From positions 1-64,000 of the forward strand of contig CADBCC010000004.1 of assembly GCA_902793125.1 (NCBI GenBank): a DNA stretch of 64,000 bases. The letters are read 5' to 3'. This DNA is from an uncultured Ruminococcus sp. (GTDB lineage Bacteria; Bacillota; Clostridia; Oscillospirales; Acutalibacteraceae). Positions 8,881 through 15,941 of the stretch are shown in pieces. Every line of letters begins with the position of its first letter. Within the stretch, counting starts at the first letter, position 1. Position numbers and translations under genes: made by a program. The notes beneath the pieces were generated by a model. It was given only the letters and a program-made list of their open reading frames with translations. It ran no database searches and was not told the DNA's origin.

Positions 8881-9312
8881 ATGTTTTCTTATGTATGGCC
8901 GATAGCGCTGGTAGTGCTGTCGAATGTTATTTATCAGGTTTGCGCGAAGTCTGTTCCGAGCGGACTTAATCCCTTCGCCGCTTTAACGGTAACTTACCTT
9001 GTCGGAGCTGCCGCGAGTTTGATTTTGTTTTTTATTTTAGGTAAACAGTCAAATCCGTTTAAGGAGCTGACTAATCTTAATTGGGCTCCGTTTGTACTCG
9101 GCTTGGTAATTGTCGGATTAGAAGTCGGTTTTATTTACGCGTATAAAGCGGGATGGACGGTAAGCACCGCCTCTCTCGTTCAGGGTTCGGCGCTTGCGAT
9201 TATACTTATTTTTGTAGGATACCTGTTTTTTAAAGAAGCGATTACCTGGAATAAGCTTGTCGGCGTCGGAATCTGCCTTGTCGGATTGTTTTTTATAAAT
9301 TACAAGTTTTAG
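8881..9312 (+). CDS. EamA/DMT-superfamily small transporter
   Basis: 143 residues, about five membrane helices, roughly half the length of a standard ten-helix EamA protein, as expected for the single-domain DMT group that works as a dimer. It begins MFSYVWPIALVVLSNVIYQV and ends with the typical last helix LVGVGICLVGLFFINYKF, preceded by the family signature GYLFFKEAITWNK. It probably exports a small metabolite or drug-like molecule in exchange for protons. The start ATG 8881 has GGAGGAG. Its leader looks like a ligand-controlled terminator, suggesting that the exported compound induces it (inference). Confidence 0.85.
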   Translation: MFSYVWPIALVVLSNVIYQVCAKSVPSGLNPFAALTVTYLVGAAASLILFFILGKQSNPFKELTNLNWAPFVLGLVIVGLEVGFIYAYKAGWTVSTASLVQGSALAIILIFVGYLFFKEAITWNKLVGVGICLVGLFFINYKF

Positions 9313-9407
9313 ACCTTTTTCCGTTTCGTTGTCAATCTGCACAAATGACGCGCAGAGATTTTGTTTATAATGCTATAAAAATTCTTAATAATACTTAAAA
9401 GGTACTT

Positions 9408-9510
9408 AAAAGGGCTCGAAATGAGCCCTTTTTCTTTATGCCCGGATTCAAGTCCTGTTATTTTCGTTAAACCGAAATAACAAATGCTCCTGTGAAGCCT
9501 TTCTATTTTG
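9408..9510 (+). repeat. direct repeat copy A: terminator plus tRNA-Leu 3'-end relic
   Basis: A terminator hairpin (AAAGGGCTC...GAGCCCTTT, 9409-9431) is followed by CCGGATTCAAGTCCTGT (9442-9458), which matches the T-arm of tRNA-Leu. A decayed hairpin related to GCTCCTGTGGAGCC follows (9486-9500). The whole block recurs at 14901-14994, so two direct copies bracket the 1703-residue protein gene. The hairpin also serves as terminator for the DMT gene. Confidence 0.75.
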
Positions 9511-9546
9511 TTTGCGTAAAAACACAAATTATCGTTAGATTGTATA

Positions 9547-9576
9547 TTGAAAAATATTAATGTAATATGTTACAAT
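9547..9576 (+). promoter_or_regulatory. promoter for the giant exported protein
   Basis: TTGAAA (9547-9552) and TACAAT (9571-9576) are 18 bases apart, with an extended -10 TG at 9568-9569. The rest of 9313-9607 holds only the repeat block. Confidence 0.6.
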
Positions 9577-9607
9577 TAAAATAGAGCACTCGTAGGAGGC
9601 ATTGTTT

Positions 9608-12600
9608 ATGAAATTTATAAAAAAACCCGTAAGTGTTCTGCTGTCACTTGTTATGATAGTCAGCGTGTTCACAATTGTCCCGTTTGAGGCATTTGCCGCG
9701 ACGGAGATAGAGTACATAGAACGCTCGTGGGACGAGGCGAATCAAAAGGTTGCGGATGAAGTTAAAACCTGTCCGAATTATTCCACTATCACATCCCAAA
9801 ACAGCCTTACAATCGGAGACGAAAAGTGGTATATTGTCAACGGCGACGCCGCAATCGACAACCGCGTCAACGTAAGCGGAGAGGCTCACCTGATTCTTAT
9901 GAGCGGAACTCTGACCTGTAAACACGGTATTCATCTGTCAAGAGGCAATACTTTGTACATATACTCCGCTAAGGATAGCTCGGGTACTCTTAACGCTAAA
10001 ACAGGCGATGACGAGGAAGCGAATATCGGCGGTAACGAAAATGAAAACTGCGGTAAATTTGTATTCTATGGCGGAAACCTAAAGGCGGAAAATAATGACA
10101 GAGAAACCGGAGCAGCGGTCATCGGCGGCGGAGGCGACGGCGGCAACTGCGGTTCGCTCAGCTTCTATGGCGGAACGGTAAAGACTTATCAATATGACAG
10201 CCCCAATAACAGCACAAAGAATTGTTACGGTGCGGTTATCGGCAATGGCAACGATTCAAACTCAAAAAACGACTCATATTGCAGTATAAACATTTACGGC
10301 GGAGATATCACAGCAAAAAACTCTGCATCATCTGACGGCGCGGGTATCGGCGGCGGCGAGGGCTCCGCAGACTGTCCGGTTAATATTCTCGGCGGCACTA
10401 TTACCGTCAGCTCATATAACGGCGCGGGAATAGGCAGCGGACAGGACGGAGGCAGCAGTACCGTTACAATTAAGAACGCTGATGTTGAAGCTGATTCGAA
10501 CTACGGAGCGGGTATCGGAAGCGGCGAGGACAGCGACGCGGAAGCAATAATCATTGAAAACAGTTACATTAAGTCAAAGACTATACACAACGGCGGATCG
10601 GTCGGCTCCGAGGGCGCAGGTATCGGCGGCGGTAACTGCGGAAAAAGCAAAAGTATTACCATTAAAAAAAGCATAATTACTGCGTCTTCAGGTACATACG
10701 GAGCCGGTATCGGCGGCGGTGACGAGTCGGACGGCGGTGATATAACTATTGATGATAGTGTTGTTTTTGCTGCCAGCGGCAAAGGCGGCGCGGGAATCGG
10801 CGGCGGCGATGAAAAAGGATGTAATTCCATTATTCTGAGGGATAGTTTTGTTGTTGCCTGGACAAATTCGGAAAAAAATACATTTGACGACAGATTATTC
10901 AGTGATTATAAAGATTATTATCATGATGTATTATATACACTTGACCCTACTATAAACGATGAGGATGCAGCATACGGCGCCGGTTTCCTTTTTGCCCAGT
11001 TATTGGACAGCTTGATTCAGGGAACTCATACAGGCGCGGGTATCGGCAGCGGAGACAGCGGTAATGTAAATAATATTTATATTGATAACTGTACTGTTTT
11101 GGCGACGGGCGGCGCTTGCGCGGCTGGTATCGGCGGAGGTGACGAAGGCGGCTTCGGTACAATTGATATTAAAAACAGCCGCATTAATGCGCAAGGCGGC
11201 AAGTACGGCGCGGGCATAGGCTCGGGCGACGAGGCAAAAAAATGCGGAACAATCAATATCACGGATTCCGAAATTACGTCAAAAGGCGGCTCGGAAGGCG
11301 CGGGAATCGGCACAGGCAACGAGGTTGATGAGACATCAAATATTAATATAAATAACTCAACAGTTGAGGCTCGCGGCGGAGACTTAGCCGCGGGTATCGG
11401 CGGCGGCGACAGCGTGGACAGCGGTACAATCAAGCTTTCCGCCTCTACCGTAAAGGCCTTCGGCGGCAAGGACGCCGCGGGTATCGGAGGCGGCGAGGGC
11501 GGTGACGGCGGTCACATTGAAATTTTGAATCACTCTGATGTCTATGCCGAGGGCAGCAATTACGGCGCGGGCATCGGCGGCGGTGAAGACTCCGGCGGCG
11601 AATACTGTGAGATCGATTCTGATTGCACCGTAGAAGCTGTCTCGGGCGGAAAAGGAAATGTACAGTCAATCGGCCACGGTGACTGCGGTTGGTATGTAAG
11701 CGGATATTCCGGCGGAACTCTCAGTTTAGGCAGCGAACTGAAGGTAAAAGCGGGAGAAAACGAAAGCAGCGCCAAAGTGTATATCGGCAGCAGCAGATAT
11801 GACGCGATATTTAATAATAAATACTCTAAGATATATCCCTGCACCCACTCTGAGACGGAATGGAAATTATTAAACTTATCATCCCACGTGCAGTACTGCA
11901 AAGAATGCGGGGGGAAGCTCTCGGCATCTTCTCATGTTTGGGATAGCTCGAACAAGTGCTCTGTATGCGGATGCAATAGAAAAGAAGTTTCGGTTACGCT
12001 TATTGAGCAAAACAACGACAGAGAAGTCAGGCGGGAGATTACAGGATTTTATGATGACGCGCTGATTAGTCTTCCTGAGTGCGAAAATGTCCCCGACGGC
12101 TATGAGTTCGTATGTTGGGAGTATGATTCTAATGAGTATTACGCGCCGCAGGATACATACCATATAAGAAACGGAACAAGTCTCAGGGCACTTTATTTGC
12201 CCGCGGAGGATACAAATTATATTGACGGGGACGGAATAGAAAGAATCGTTCGTGCAAGAAGACTTTCGTCAGAAGATCTGGAACGTATAGACGGAAAGCT
12301 GTGCCTTACCGATGGCTGGTATGTTGTTGAAGGCGATGTGGAGGCGAAGTACACGTTCTTTCTGTCGGGAAACGTCCATTTTATTCTCGCGGATGACAGC
12401 TCTCTTTCATTTGATGGTTCCCAGGAAGCCTTATATATCTTTGGCAACGCAGTCGAGAGCAGGAAAGACGAAACCTTCTTCCGGGTGTTTGGCCAGAAGA
12501 AACAGACAGGTTCAGTTAATTTCAACCGTCGTGTTATCTTCTCAAATTATTTACAGTATGGCGGAAAAGTTAATATAAGCGGCGCGCAAGCAACGCAGAC

Positions 12601-14719
12601 CTTTCAGGTATTAAGGGGCGATCTCCGCGCGCAAGAAGTAGTGTGTCCTGAATACGTGCTAAAAGGCGGCAATTGCGAGATCGTCAACTGTCGTTACGGC
12701 AGTAACTCGAATGTGCTGGGCTGGAGTGAACCGACCGACAGTATAAAGATCAACAATTTCACGGATGAGATTTCTGTCGTTGTTGATGACGGTCAGGCGC
12801 TGACGGACGGAACAAATGTCTATAAGGGTACGCTGACTTCCGATCAGATCAACGCGATTAAGGGCATGACGCTCACGCCGTATATGCCTCACGATTACGC
12901 TGAACCCGAATGGGTTTGGTCTGACGACTATGCAAACGCTACCGCTGTATTCAGATGCAAGGACTGCGATGACGTAAAGGAGATTGATGCGAGGGTTGCC
13001 TTCGAGGACAGCGGCAAGAACCGTACCTCCACCGCCCGCTGTATGTTTAACGGACAGGAGTATTCCGACGCGAAGACCTTCCAAATCATCTTTGATATTA
13101 CCGCAGCGAGCAACACGCACGGTACTGTCACCGCTGACAGGACCACAGCAAAAGCCGGCAATAGAGTGAAGCTTGAAGTCAAGCCCGACGATGGATATAT
13201 CAGCGGTGCGCTTTACTATACCGATAAAAACGGTACCAAGATAGAAATCGTTGACAACAGCTTCAAGATGCCTGAGTCCAACGTGACGGTAAACGCCGAG
13301 TTCGTGAAAATCACGGAAAGGGTTGAACCCTATATCGACGAAGAGGGTGAGTACCACCTCGGCAATGTGGAACATTTTAAGATTGACGGCAAGTATTACA
13401 ATGTGGATGAAGACGGCGGCGTAGGCGAAGAGATAAGTGATATTTCGCTTTCGTACTTTGACTTTACGCTTATAGGTAATACTTATCAGATTAACTATTA
13501 CACAGGCCCGACCGATAACCTGACGGAGCTTGTAATCCCCAAGACCTTTAACGGCAAGAAAATTACCGTTCTCGGAAACAACAGAAACACTCCTCTTATA
13601 GATTACTCCGGAAAAGCAAAAACACAGTTCGAGTTGACTCTTACCGAGAATATCAAGGAAATCAAGGGCTACACATTCTATACAATTTGGGTTAAAAAGG
13701 TTAAGGGCGACACCTCGGCTCTCGAAACAATCGGCTCTTATGCTTTCTCGTGGGTGAACAGCCCCGATGGCTTTAAGCTCGATATTAAGCTCGATTATGA
13801 GGGTGTAATTACTGTAGGTTCGGGTATATTCAATAATATGGATGTAACCGCGCGTATTAAACACGCTACCGAATTTAGCGCAACCTCTTTTATGCAAAAC
13901 AGTATATCTTATATCTTCACGGACGATCACCGCTACGGCGAGCCTGTTTGGAACTGGGCTGACGATTACAGCACAGCGGCGGCTAAATTCACCTGTACAG
14001 ACAGCAGATGTAAGCACAGCGAAACGGTTAACGCAACGGTTTCAGAAAGCGATTTGATTGACAAAACAGTATACACCGCGACAGTTCTTTTTGGCGGCGA
14101 GACCTACACCGCGACCTTTACGTCTGTTCCCAAGGGAATCAACTACGGCGGCGATAACTATATCGACCCGAAGGGTACTCAGCAGGTCAGCAGCTCCGAT
14201 GAGGGTAAGACTAAGTTCGGACTTAACCTCGACAGCTACCTCAATATGCAGATGCTCGGAATCCAGCTCAAGAACTCAATCGCTACCGAGGGCGGCGACG
14301 ACGGCGTGCGCTTTGTAACGGCTGTCAACTCTAATCTCTTAAAGGGCAGCAATATTGAGGACTATGGCTACATCGTAGCTAAGATAAACTCGGAAGTCGG
14401 AACACTTTACGAGAATATGGATAAGTTTACTGCCGAGAAGTTTATAGCTCAAGGCGCGGCTGATACAAACATTTTCTCCTGCAAGGGTTCAAGCAACTCA
14501 ATCTCGGGCGAGTTCGGTCAGTATTCATCCGACACCGAATATAAGTACGTAACCCTTGCGGTAACAGGTACAAGCGGAAAATCAGGCAACCTTGTCGCCC
14601 GCTTCTATGTAAAAACAAAGGACGGTCAGTATCATTACGCCGACTATATTAACGGCAGCAATCAAACCTACAGCGGTATGGCATTTGACCTCAGCGCTGT
14701 AAGCGCGAACTTAGGTTAA
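9608..14719 (+). CDS. giant exported beta-helix repeat protein with shared C-terminal domain
   Basis: 1703 residues; ATG 9608 with AGGAGG upstream. Signal peptide 1-30 (cleavage after AFA). Residues ~137-690 hold about 16 turns of a Gly-rich repeat, 13 of them with a clear (G/A)AGIG(G/S/T)G core, each followed by an acidic loop and a beta strand; this predicts a right-handed parallel beta-helix. One turn carries an insertion of about 60 residues (nt ~10860-11030). A Cys-pair ribbon follows at ~765-795 (CKEC, CSVC), then a W-x-W repeat (~1097-1160), a bacterial beta-repeat (~1163-1234), a BspA-type leucine-rich segment (~1281-1430) and a second W-x-W repeat (~1440-1507). The C-terminal domain (1541-1703) is shared with the protein at 18067. 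No anchor motif is visible. Probably a surface or extracellular adhesin; translationally linked to the peptide at 14732. Confidence 0.85.
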   Translation: MKFIKKPVSVLLSLVMIVSVFTIVPFEAFAATEIEYIERSWDEANQKVADEVKTCPNYSTITSQNSLTIGDEKWYIVNGDAAIDNRVNVSGEAHLILMSGTLTCKHGIHLSRGNTLYIYSAKDSSGTLNAKTGDDEEANIGGNENENCGKFVFYGGNLKAENNDRETGAAVIGGGGDGGNCGSLSFYGGTVKTYQYDSPNNSTKNCYGAVIGNGNDSNSKNDSYCSINIYGGDITAKNSASSDGAGIGGGEGSADCPVNILGGTITVSSYNGAGIGSGQDGGSSTVTIKNADVEADSNYGAGIGSGEDSDAEAIIIENSYIKSKTIHNGGSVGSEGAGIGGGNCGKSKSITIKKSIITASSGTYGAGIGGGDESDGGDITIDDSVVFAASGKGGAGIGGGDEKGCNSIILRDSFVVAWTNSEKNTFDDRLFSDYKDYYHDVLYTLDPTINDEDAAYGAGFLFAQLLDSLIQGTHTGAGIGSGDSGNVNNIYIDNCTVLATGGACAAGIGGGDEGGFGTIDIKNSRINAQGGKYGAGIGSGDEAKKCGTINITDSEITSKGGSEGAGIGTGNEVDETSNININNSTVEARGGDLAAGIGGGDSVDSGTIKLSASTVKAFGGKDAAGIGGGEGGDGGHIEILNHSDVYAEGSNYGAGIGGGEDSGGEYCEIDSDCTVEAVSGGKGNVQSIGHGDCGWYVSGYSGGTLSLGSELKVKAGENESSAKVYIGSSRYDAIFNNKYSKIYPCTHSETEWKLLNLSSHVQYCKECGGKLSASSHVWDSSNKCSVCGCNRKEVSVTLIEQNNDREVRREITGFYDDALISLPECENVPDGYEFVCWEYDSNEYYAPQDTYHIRNGTSLRALYLPAEDTNYIDGDGIERIVRARRLSSEDLERIDGKLCLTDGWYVVEGDVEAKYTFFLSGNVHFILADDSSLSFDGSQEALYIFGNAVESRKDETFFRVFGQKKQTGSVNFNRRVIFSNYLQYGGKVNISGAQATQTFQVLRGDLRAQEVVCPEYVLKGGNCEIVNCRYGSNSNVLGWSEPTDSIKINNFTDEISVVVDDGQALTDGTNVYKGTLTSDQINAIKGMTLTPYMPHDYAEPEWVWSDDYANATAVFRCKDCDDVKEIDARVAFEDSGKNRTSTARCMFNGQEYSDAKTFQIIFDITAASNTHGTVTADRTTAKAGNRVKLEVKPDDGYISGALYYTDKNGTKIEIVDNSFKMPESNVTVNAEFVKITERVEPYIDEEGEYHLGNVEHFKIDGKYYNVDEDGGVGEEISDISLSYFDFTLIGNTYQINYYTGPTDNLTELVIPKTFNGKKITVLGNNRNTPLIDYSGKAKTQFELTLTENIKEIKGYTFYTIWVKKVKGDTSALETIGSYAFSWVNSPDGFKLDIKLDYEGVITVGSGIFNNMDVTARIKHATEFSATSFMQNSISYIFTDDHRYGEPVWNWADDYSTAAAKFTCTDSRCKHSETVNATVSESDLIDKTVYTATVLFGGETYTATFTSVPKGINYGGDNYIDPKGTQQVSSSDEGKTKFGLNLDSYLNMQMLGIQLKNSIATEGGDDGVRFVTAVNSNLLKGSNIEDYGYIVAKINSEVGTLYENMDKFTAEKFIAQGAADTNIFSCKGSSNSISGEFGQYSSDTEYKYVTLAVTGTSGKSGNLVARFYVKTKDGQYHYADYINGSNQTYSGMAFDLSAVSANLG

Positions 14720-14731
14720 GGAGGAACGATA

Positions 14732-14890
14732 ATGAAAAACTTATATAAAACTCCTGAAATAATGGTAGAAGAGCTCGCAAAGATTGATGTGCTTTGCGCT
14801 TCAAATGAAATTCTCGGAAGTGAAAACAAATTTGAGTCCTTCAACGACACAGTAGGCTCAAGAACATTTAATTTAGAAAGCTTCTTGTAA
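14732..14890 (+). CDS. 52-residue peptide paired with the giant exported protein
   Basis: Starts 12 bases after the upstream stop, with ribosome site AAGGAGG; ends at TAA 14890. No signal peptide and no membrane helix. The N-terminal half reads YKTPEIMVEELAKIDVLCAS and the C-terminus ends FNLESFL. The same pattern (TPxIxVEELxKxDVLxxS ... FNLExFL) appears in the peptide at 20573, which also directly follows a large exported protein. Cys22 is the only Cys. A leader-plus-core look invites comparison with ribosomal peptide precursors, but no modification enzyme is nearby. It could equally be a partner needed for export or stability of the large protein. Function unknown; the pairing is the strongest evidence that it matters. 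Confidence 0.8.
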   Translation: MKNLYKTPEIMVEELAKIDVLCASNEILGSENKFESFNDTVGSRTFNLESFL

Positions 14891-14901
14891 TTTAATATTA
14901 A

Positions 14902-14928
14902 AAAAGGGCTCGTAATGAGCCCTTTTAC
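14902..14928 (+). terminator. terminator of the giant protein-peptide operon
   Basis: Stem AAAAGGGCTC/GAGCCCTTTT with loop GTAAT. Confidence 0.88.
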
Positions 14929-14957
14929 TTTATGCCCGGCTTCAAGTCCTGTCGCGC

Positions 14958-14994
14958 AAAATAATAGAGGCTCCTGTGGAGCCTCTATTATTTT
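14958..14994 (-). terminator. terminator of tRNA-Leu
   Basis: A perfect 17-base-pair stem (14958-14974 with 14978-14994, loop of three) begins exactly at the encoded CCA end of the tRNA on the minus strand and ends in TATTATTTT. Confidence 0.8.
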
Positions 14995-15077
14995 GGTGCG
15001 GGCGACAGGACTTGAACCTGCACACCATCGGCACAAGAACCTAAATCTTGCGTGTCTGCCAATTCCACCACGCCCGC
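14994..15077 (-). tRNA. tRNA-Leu, anticodon UAG
   Basis: 84 bases including the encoded CCA. The acceptor stem GCGGGCG/CGCCCGC is perfect (15077-15071 with 15004-14998). The D arm contains GGAATTGGCAGACAC. The anticodon stem CAAGA/TCTTG encloses the loop TTTAGGT, giving anticodon UAG, which reads CUN leucine codons. A long variable arm (class II) and the T arm with GGTTCAAGTCC complete it. Pieces of this gene are repeated on both sides. Confidence 0.97.
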
Positions 15078-15124
15078 GTATTATATAAAGTAAATATCAA
15101 ATTGTATTTGCGTGTCTGCCAATT
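15067..15124 (-). repeat. 58-base repeat copy 1: tRNA-Leu 5' end, upstream region and a second tRNA fragment
   Basis: On the minus strand this unit is a fragment of the tRNA D arm (AATTGGCAGACACGCAA), an AT-rich presumed promoter (TTGATA ... TATAAT) and the first bases of the tRNA. The second copy is at 15205-15262 with two mismatches. Confidence 0.8.
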
Positions 15125-15132
15125 CCTCCAGC
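15108..15132 (-). pseudogene. 5' fragment of a second tRNA-Leu
   Basis: Minus strand GGGCTGGAGGAATTGGCAGA and onward matches nucleotides 1-29 of the intact tRNA-Leu with small changes at the 5' end; nothing of the rest remains. Confidence 0.65.
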
Positions 15133-15204
15133 CCAAAATGATACTCCTTATTTTGCGCAGCGCTTTTGCTCCCTTAATCCGCCACCGGCGGCGGTCGCAA
15201 CGCT

Positions 15205-15262
15205 ACCACGCCCGCGTGTTATATAAAGTAAATATCAAATTGTATTTGCGTGTCTGCAAATT
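15205..15262 (-). repeat. 58-base repeat copy 2
   Basis: Identical to 15067-15124 except two bases. It ends in GCGGGCGTGGTAG, the first 11 bases of tRNA-Leu and then unrelated sequence. Between the copies lies about 70 bases of GC-rich sequence with a CCGCC/GGCGG hairpin. Otherwise I see no gene in 15078-15534 apart from this array and the NrdR-like promoter. Confidence 0.8.
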
Positions 15263-15404
15263 ATATCCTGATAATTATACCTTAATTATAGACTAATGTC
15301 AAATAGACCTCTCATGAGTCTATTTTGCTGTTAAAGGTTAAATTTTAGTAATTATTAACATAAAAATTGTTACAGTTTTGTGCATATAAACAATAATTTG
15401 TTAC

Positions 15405-15433
15405 TTGCAAAACGCTATATATTGTGTTATTAT
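15405..15433 (+). promoter_or_regulatory. promoter with NrdR-like box in its spacer
   Basis: TTGCAA (15405-15410) and TATTAT (15428-15433) are 17 bases apart. The spacer is almost entirely ACGCTATATATTGTGT (15412-15427), a near-palindrome close to the NrdR box pattern. A weak second half-site about 31 bases upstream (15381-15396) fits the usual tandem spacing. Repression of the downstream NrdD-like gene by NrdR is inferred. Confidence 0.55.
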
Positions 15434-15534
15434 ATTAATACTCCACAAAATAAGGTTGGAAAATAATTAAAAAATTCTTTGAAATTGTGTGTTTATAGGT
15501 TTTGAAAATTAACTTTTAGAAAGGAAGGTACGAA

Positions 15535-15831
15535 ATGACAATCACAGTAAAAGGCGGAGAGTTATCCAAAAAGGAAATTGATACTTACGTAATGCAGATT
15601 AAAGAGGCTAATCCCGATAAGGATTTTAAGACCTTTGAGTTTACGGTTGACGGTGAGTATGTAGATGTTAACTACACTTACGATATGGTTCCCTTCGAGA
15701 GAATCAGAAGAATCACCGGTTACCTCGTAGGTACTCTTGATCGTTTCAATAACGCTAAACGCGCTGAGGTTGAGGACAGAGTTAAGCACGGACTTAATTC
15801 CTGCTCCTGCTCACTTGAAGATATAGCTTGA
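15535..15831 (+). CDS. small stand-alone protein with NrdD C-terminal (glycyl-radical-type) motif
   Basis: 98 residues; ATG 15535 with AGGAAGG. Residues 54-85 (FERIRRITGYLVGTLDRF and the following KRAEVEDRVKH) match the C-terminal end of anaerobic ribonucleotide reductases of Clostridia, where the GYL glycine carries the radical; here that glycine would be Gly62. The N-terminal 50 residues are a small alpha/beta segment without the rest of NrdD. Cys90 and Cys92 lie near the end, but the usual zinc Cys quartet before the radical loop is absent. By analogy with YfiD/GrcA for pyruvate formate-lyase it could be a spare radical domain (inference). The NrdR-like box at its promoter supports a link to dNTP supply. 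Terminator follows directly. Confidence 0.7.
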   Translation: MTITVKGGELSKKEIDTYVMQIKEANPDKDFKTFEFTVDGEYVDVNYTYDMVPFERIRRITGYLVGTLDRFNNAKRAEVEDRVKHGLNSCSCSLEDIA

Positions 15832-15837
15832 AAAAAA

Positions 15838-15864
15838 GGCTGACGAAATGTCAGCCTTTTTTAT
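15838..15864 (+). terminator. terminator after the NrdD-like gene
   Basis: Stem GGCTGAC/GTCAGCC with loop GAAAT is followed by seven T residues. Confidence 0.9.
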
Positions 15865-15941
15865 TTTTTATTTACAATGTCGTCATTTTTCGTTTTATCG
15901 TAAAATTTGTGATATACTGTTGTATATTGGAGGTATGCTAT

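Larger units (their letters stand above)
14901..14994 (+). repeat. direct repeat copy B: terminator, tRNA-Leu 3'-end relic and hairpin
   Basis: Matches copy A at 9408-9510: terminator hairpin 14902-14926, CCGGCTTCAAGTCCTGT at 14936-14952, and GCTCCTGTGGAGC at 14970-14982. Here the tRNA-like end and hairpin form one arm of a large palindrome with the true tRNA-Leu gene next door. Confidence 0.75.

Noticed and set aside
10564..11669. Pro-rich open frames antisense to the Gly-rich repeats
   Set aside because: They are complements of GGC/GGT-rich repeat codons and carry no start signals.
10030..11680. possible CRISPR-like array from regularly spaced repeats
   Set aside because: The repeats are in frame, degenerate at DNA level and encode protein turns; no identical direct repeats with unique spacers and no cas genes.
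12659..14017. 452-codon open frame on the minus strand
   Set aside because: It lies wholly antisense to the giant exported protein gene, has no ribosome site and no recognisable domain. Its length follows from the codon bias of the sense gene.
9408..14994. insertion sequence or phage between the direct repeats
   Set aside because: No transposase, integrase or phage gene lies between them; only the exported protein and peptide.
15048..15296. 82-codon open frame over the tRNA-Leu region
   Set aside because: Its repeated peptide segments are just the 58-base tRNA/promoter repeat translated; no ribosome site.
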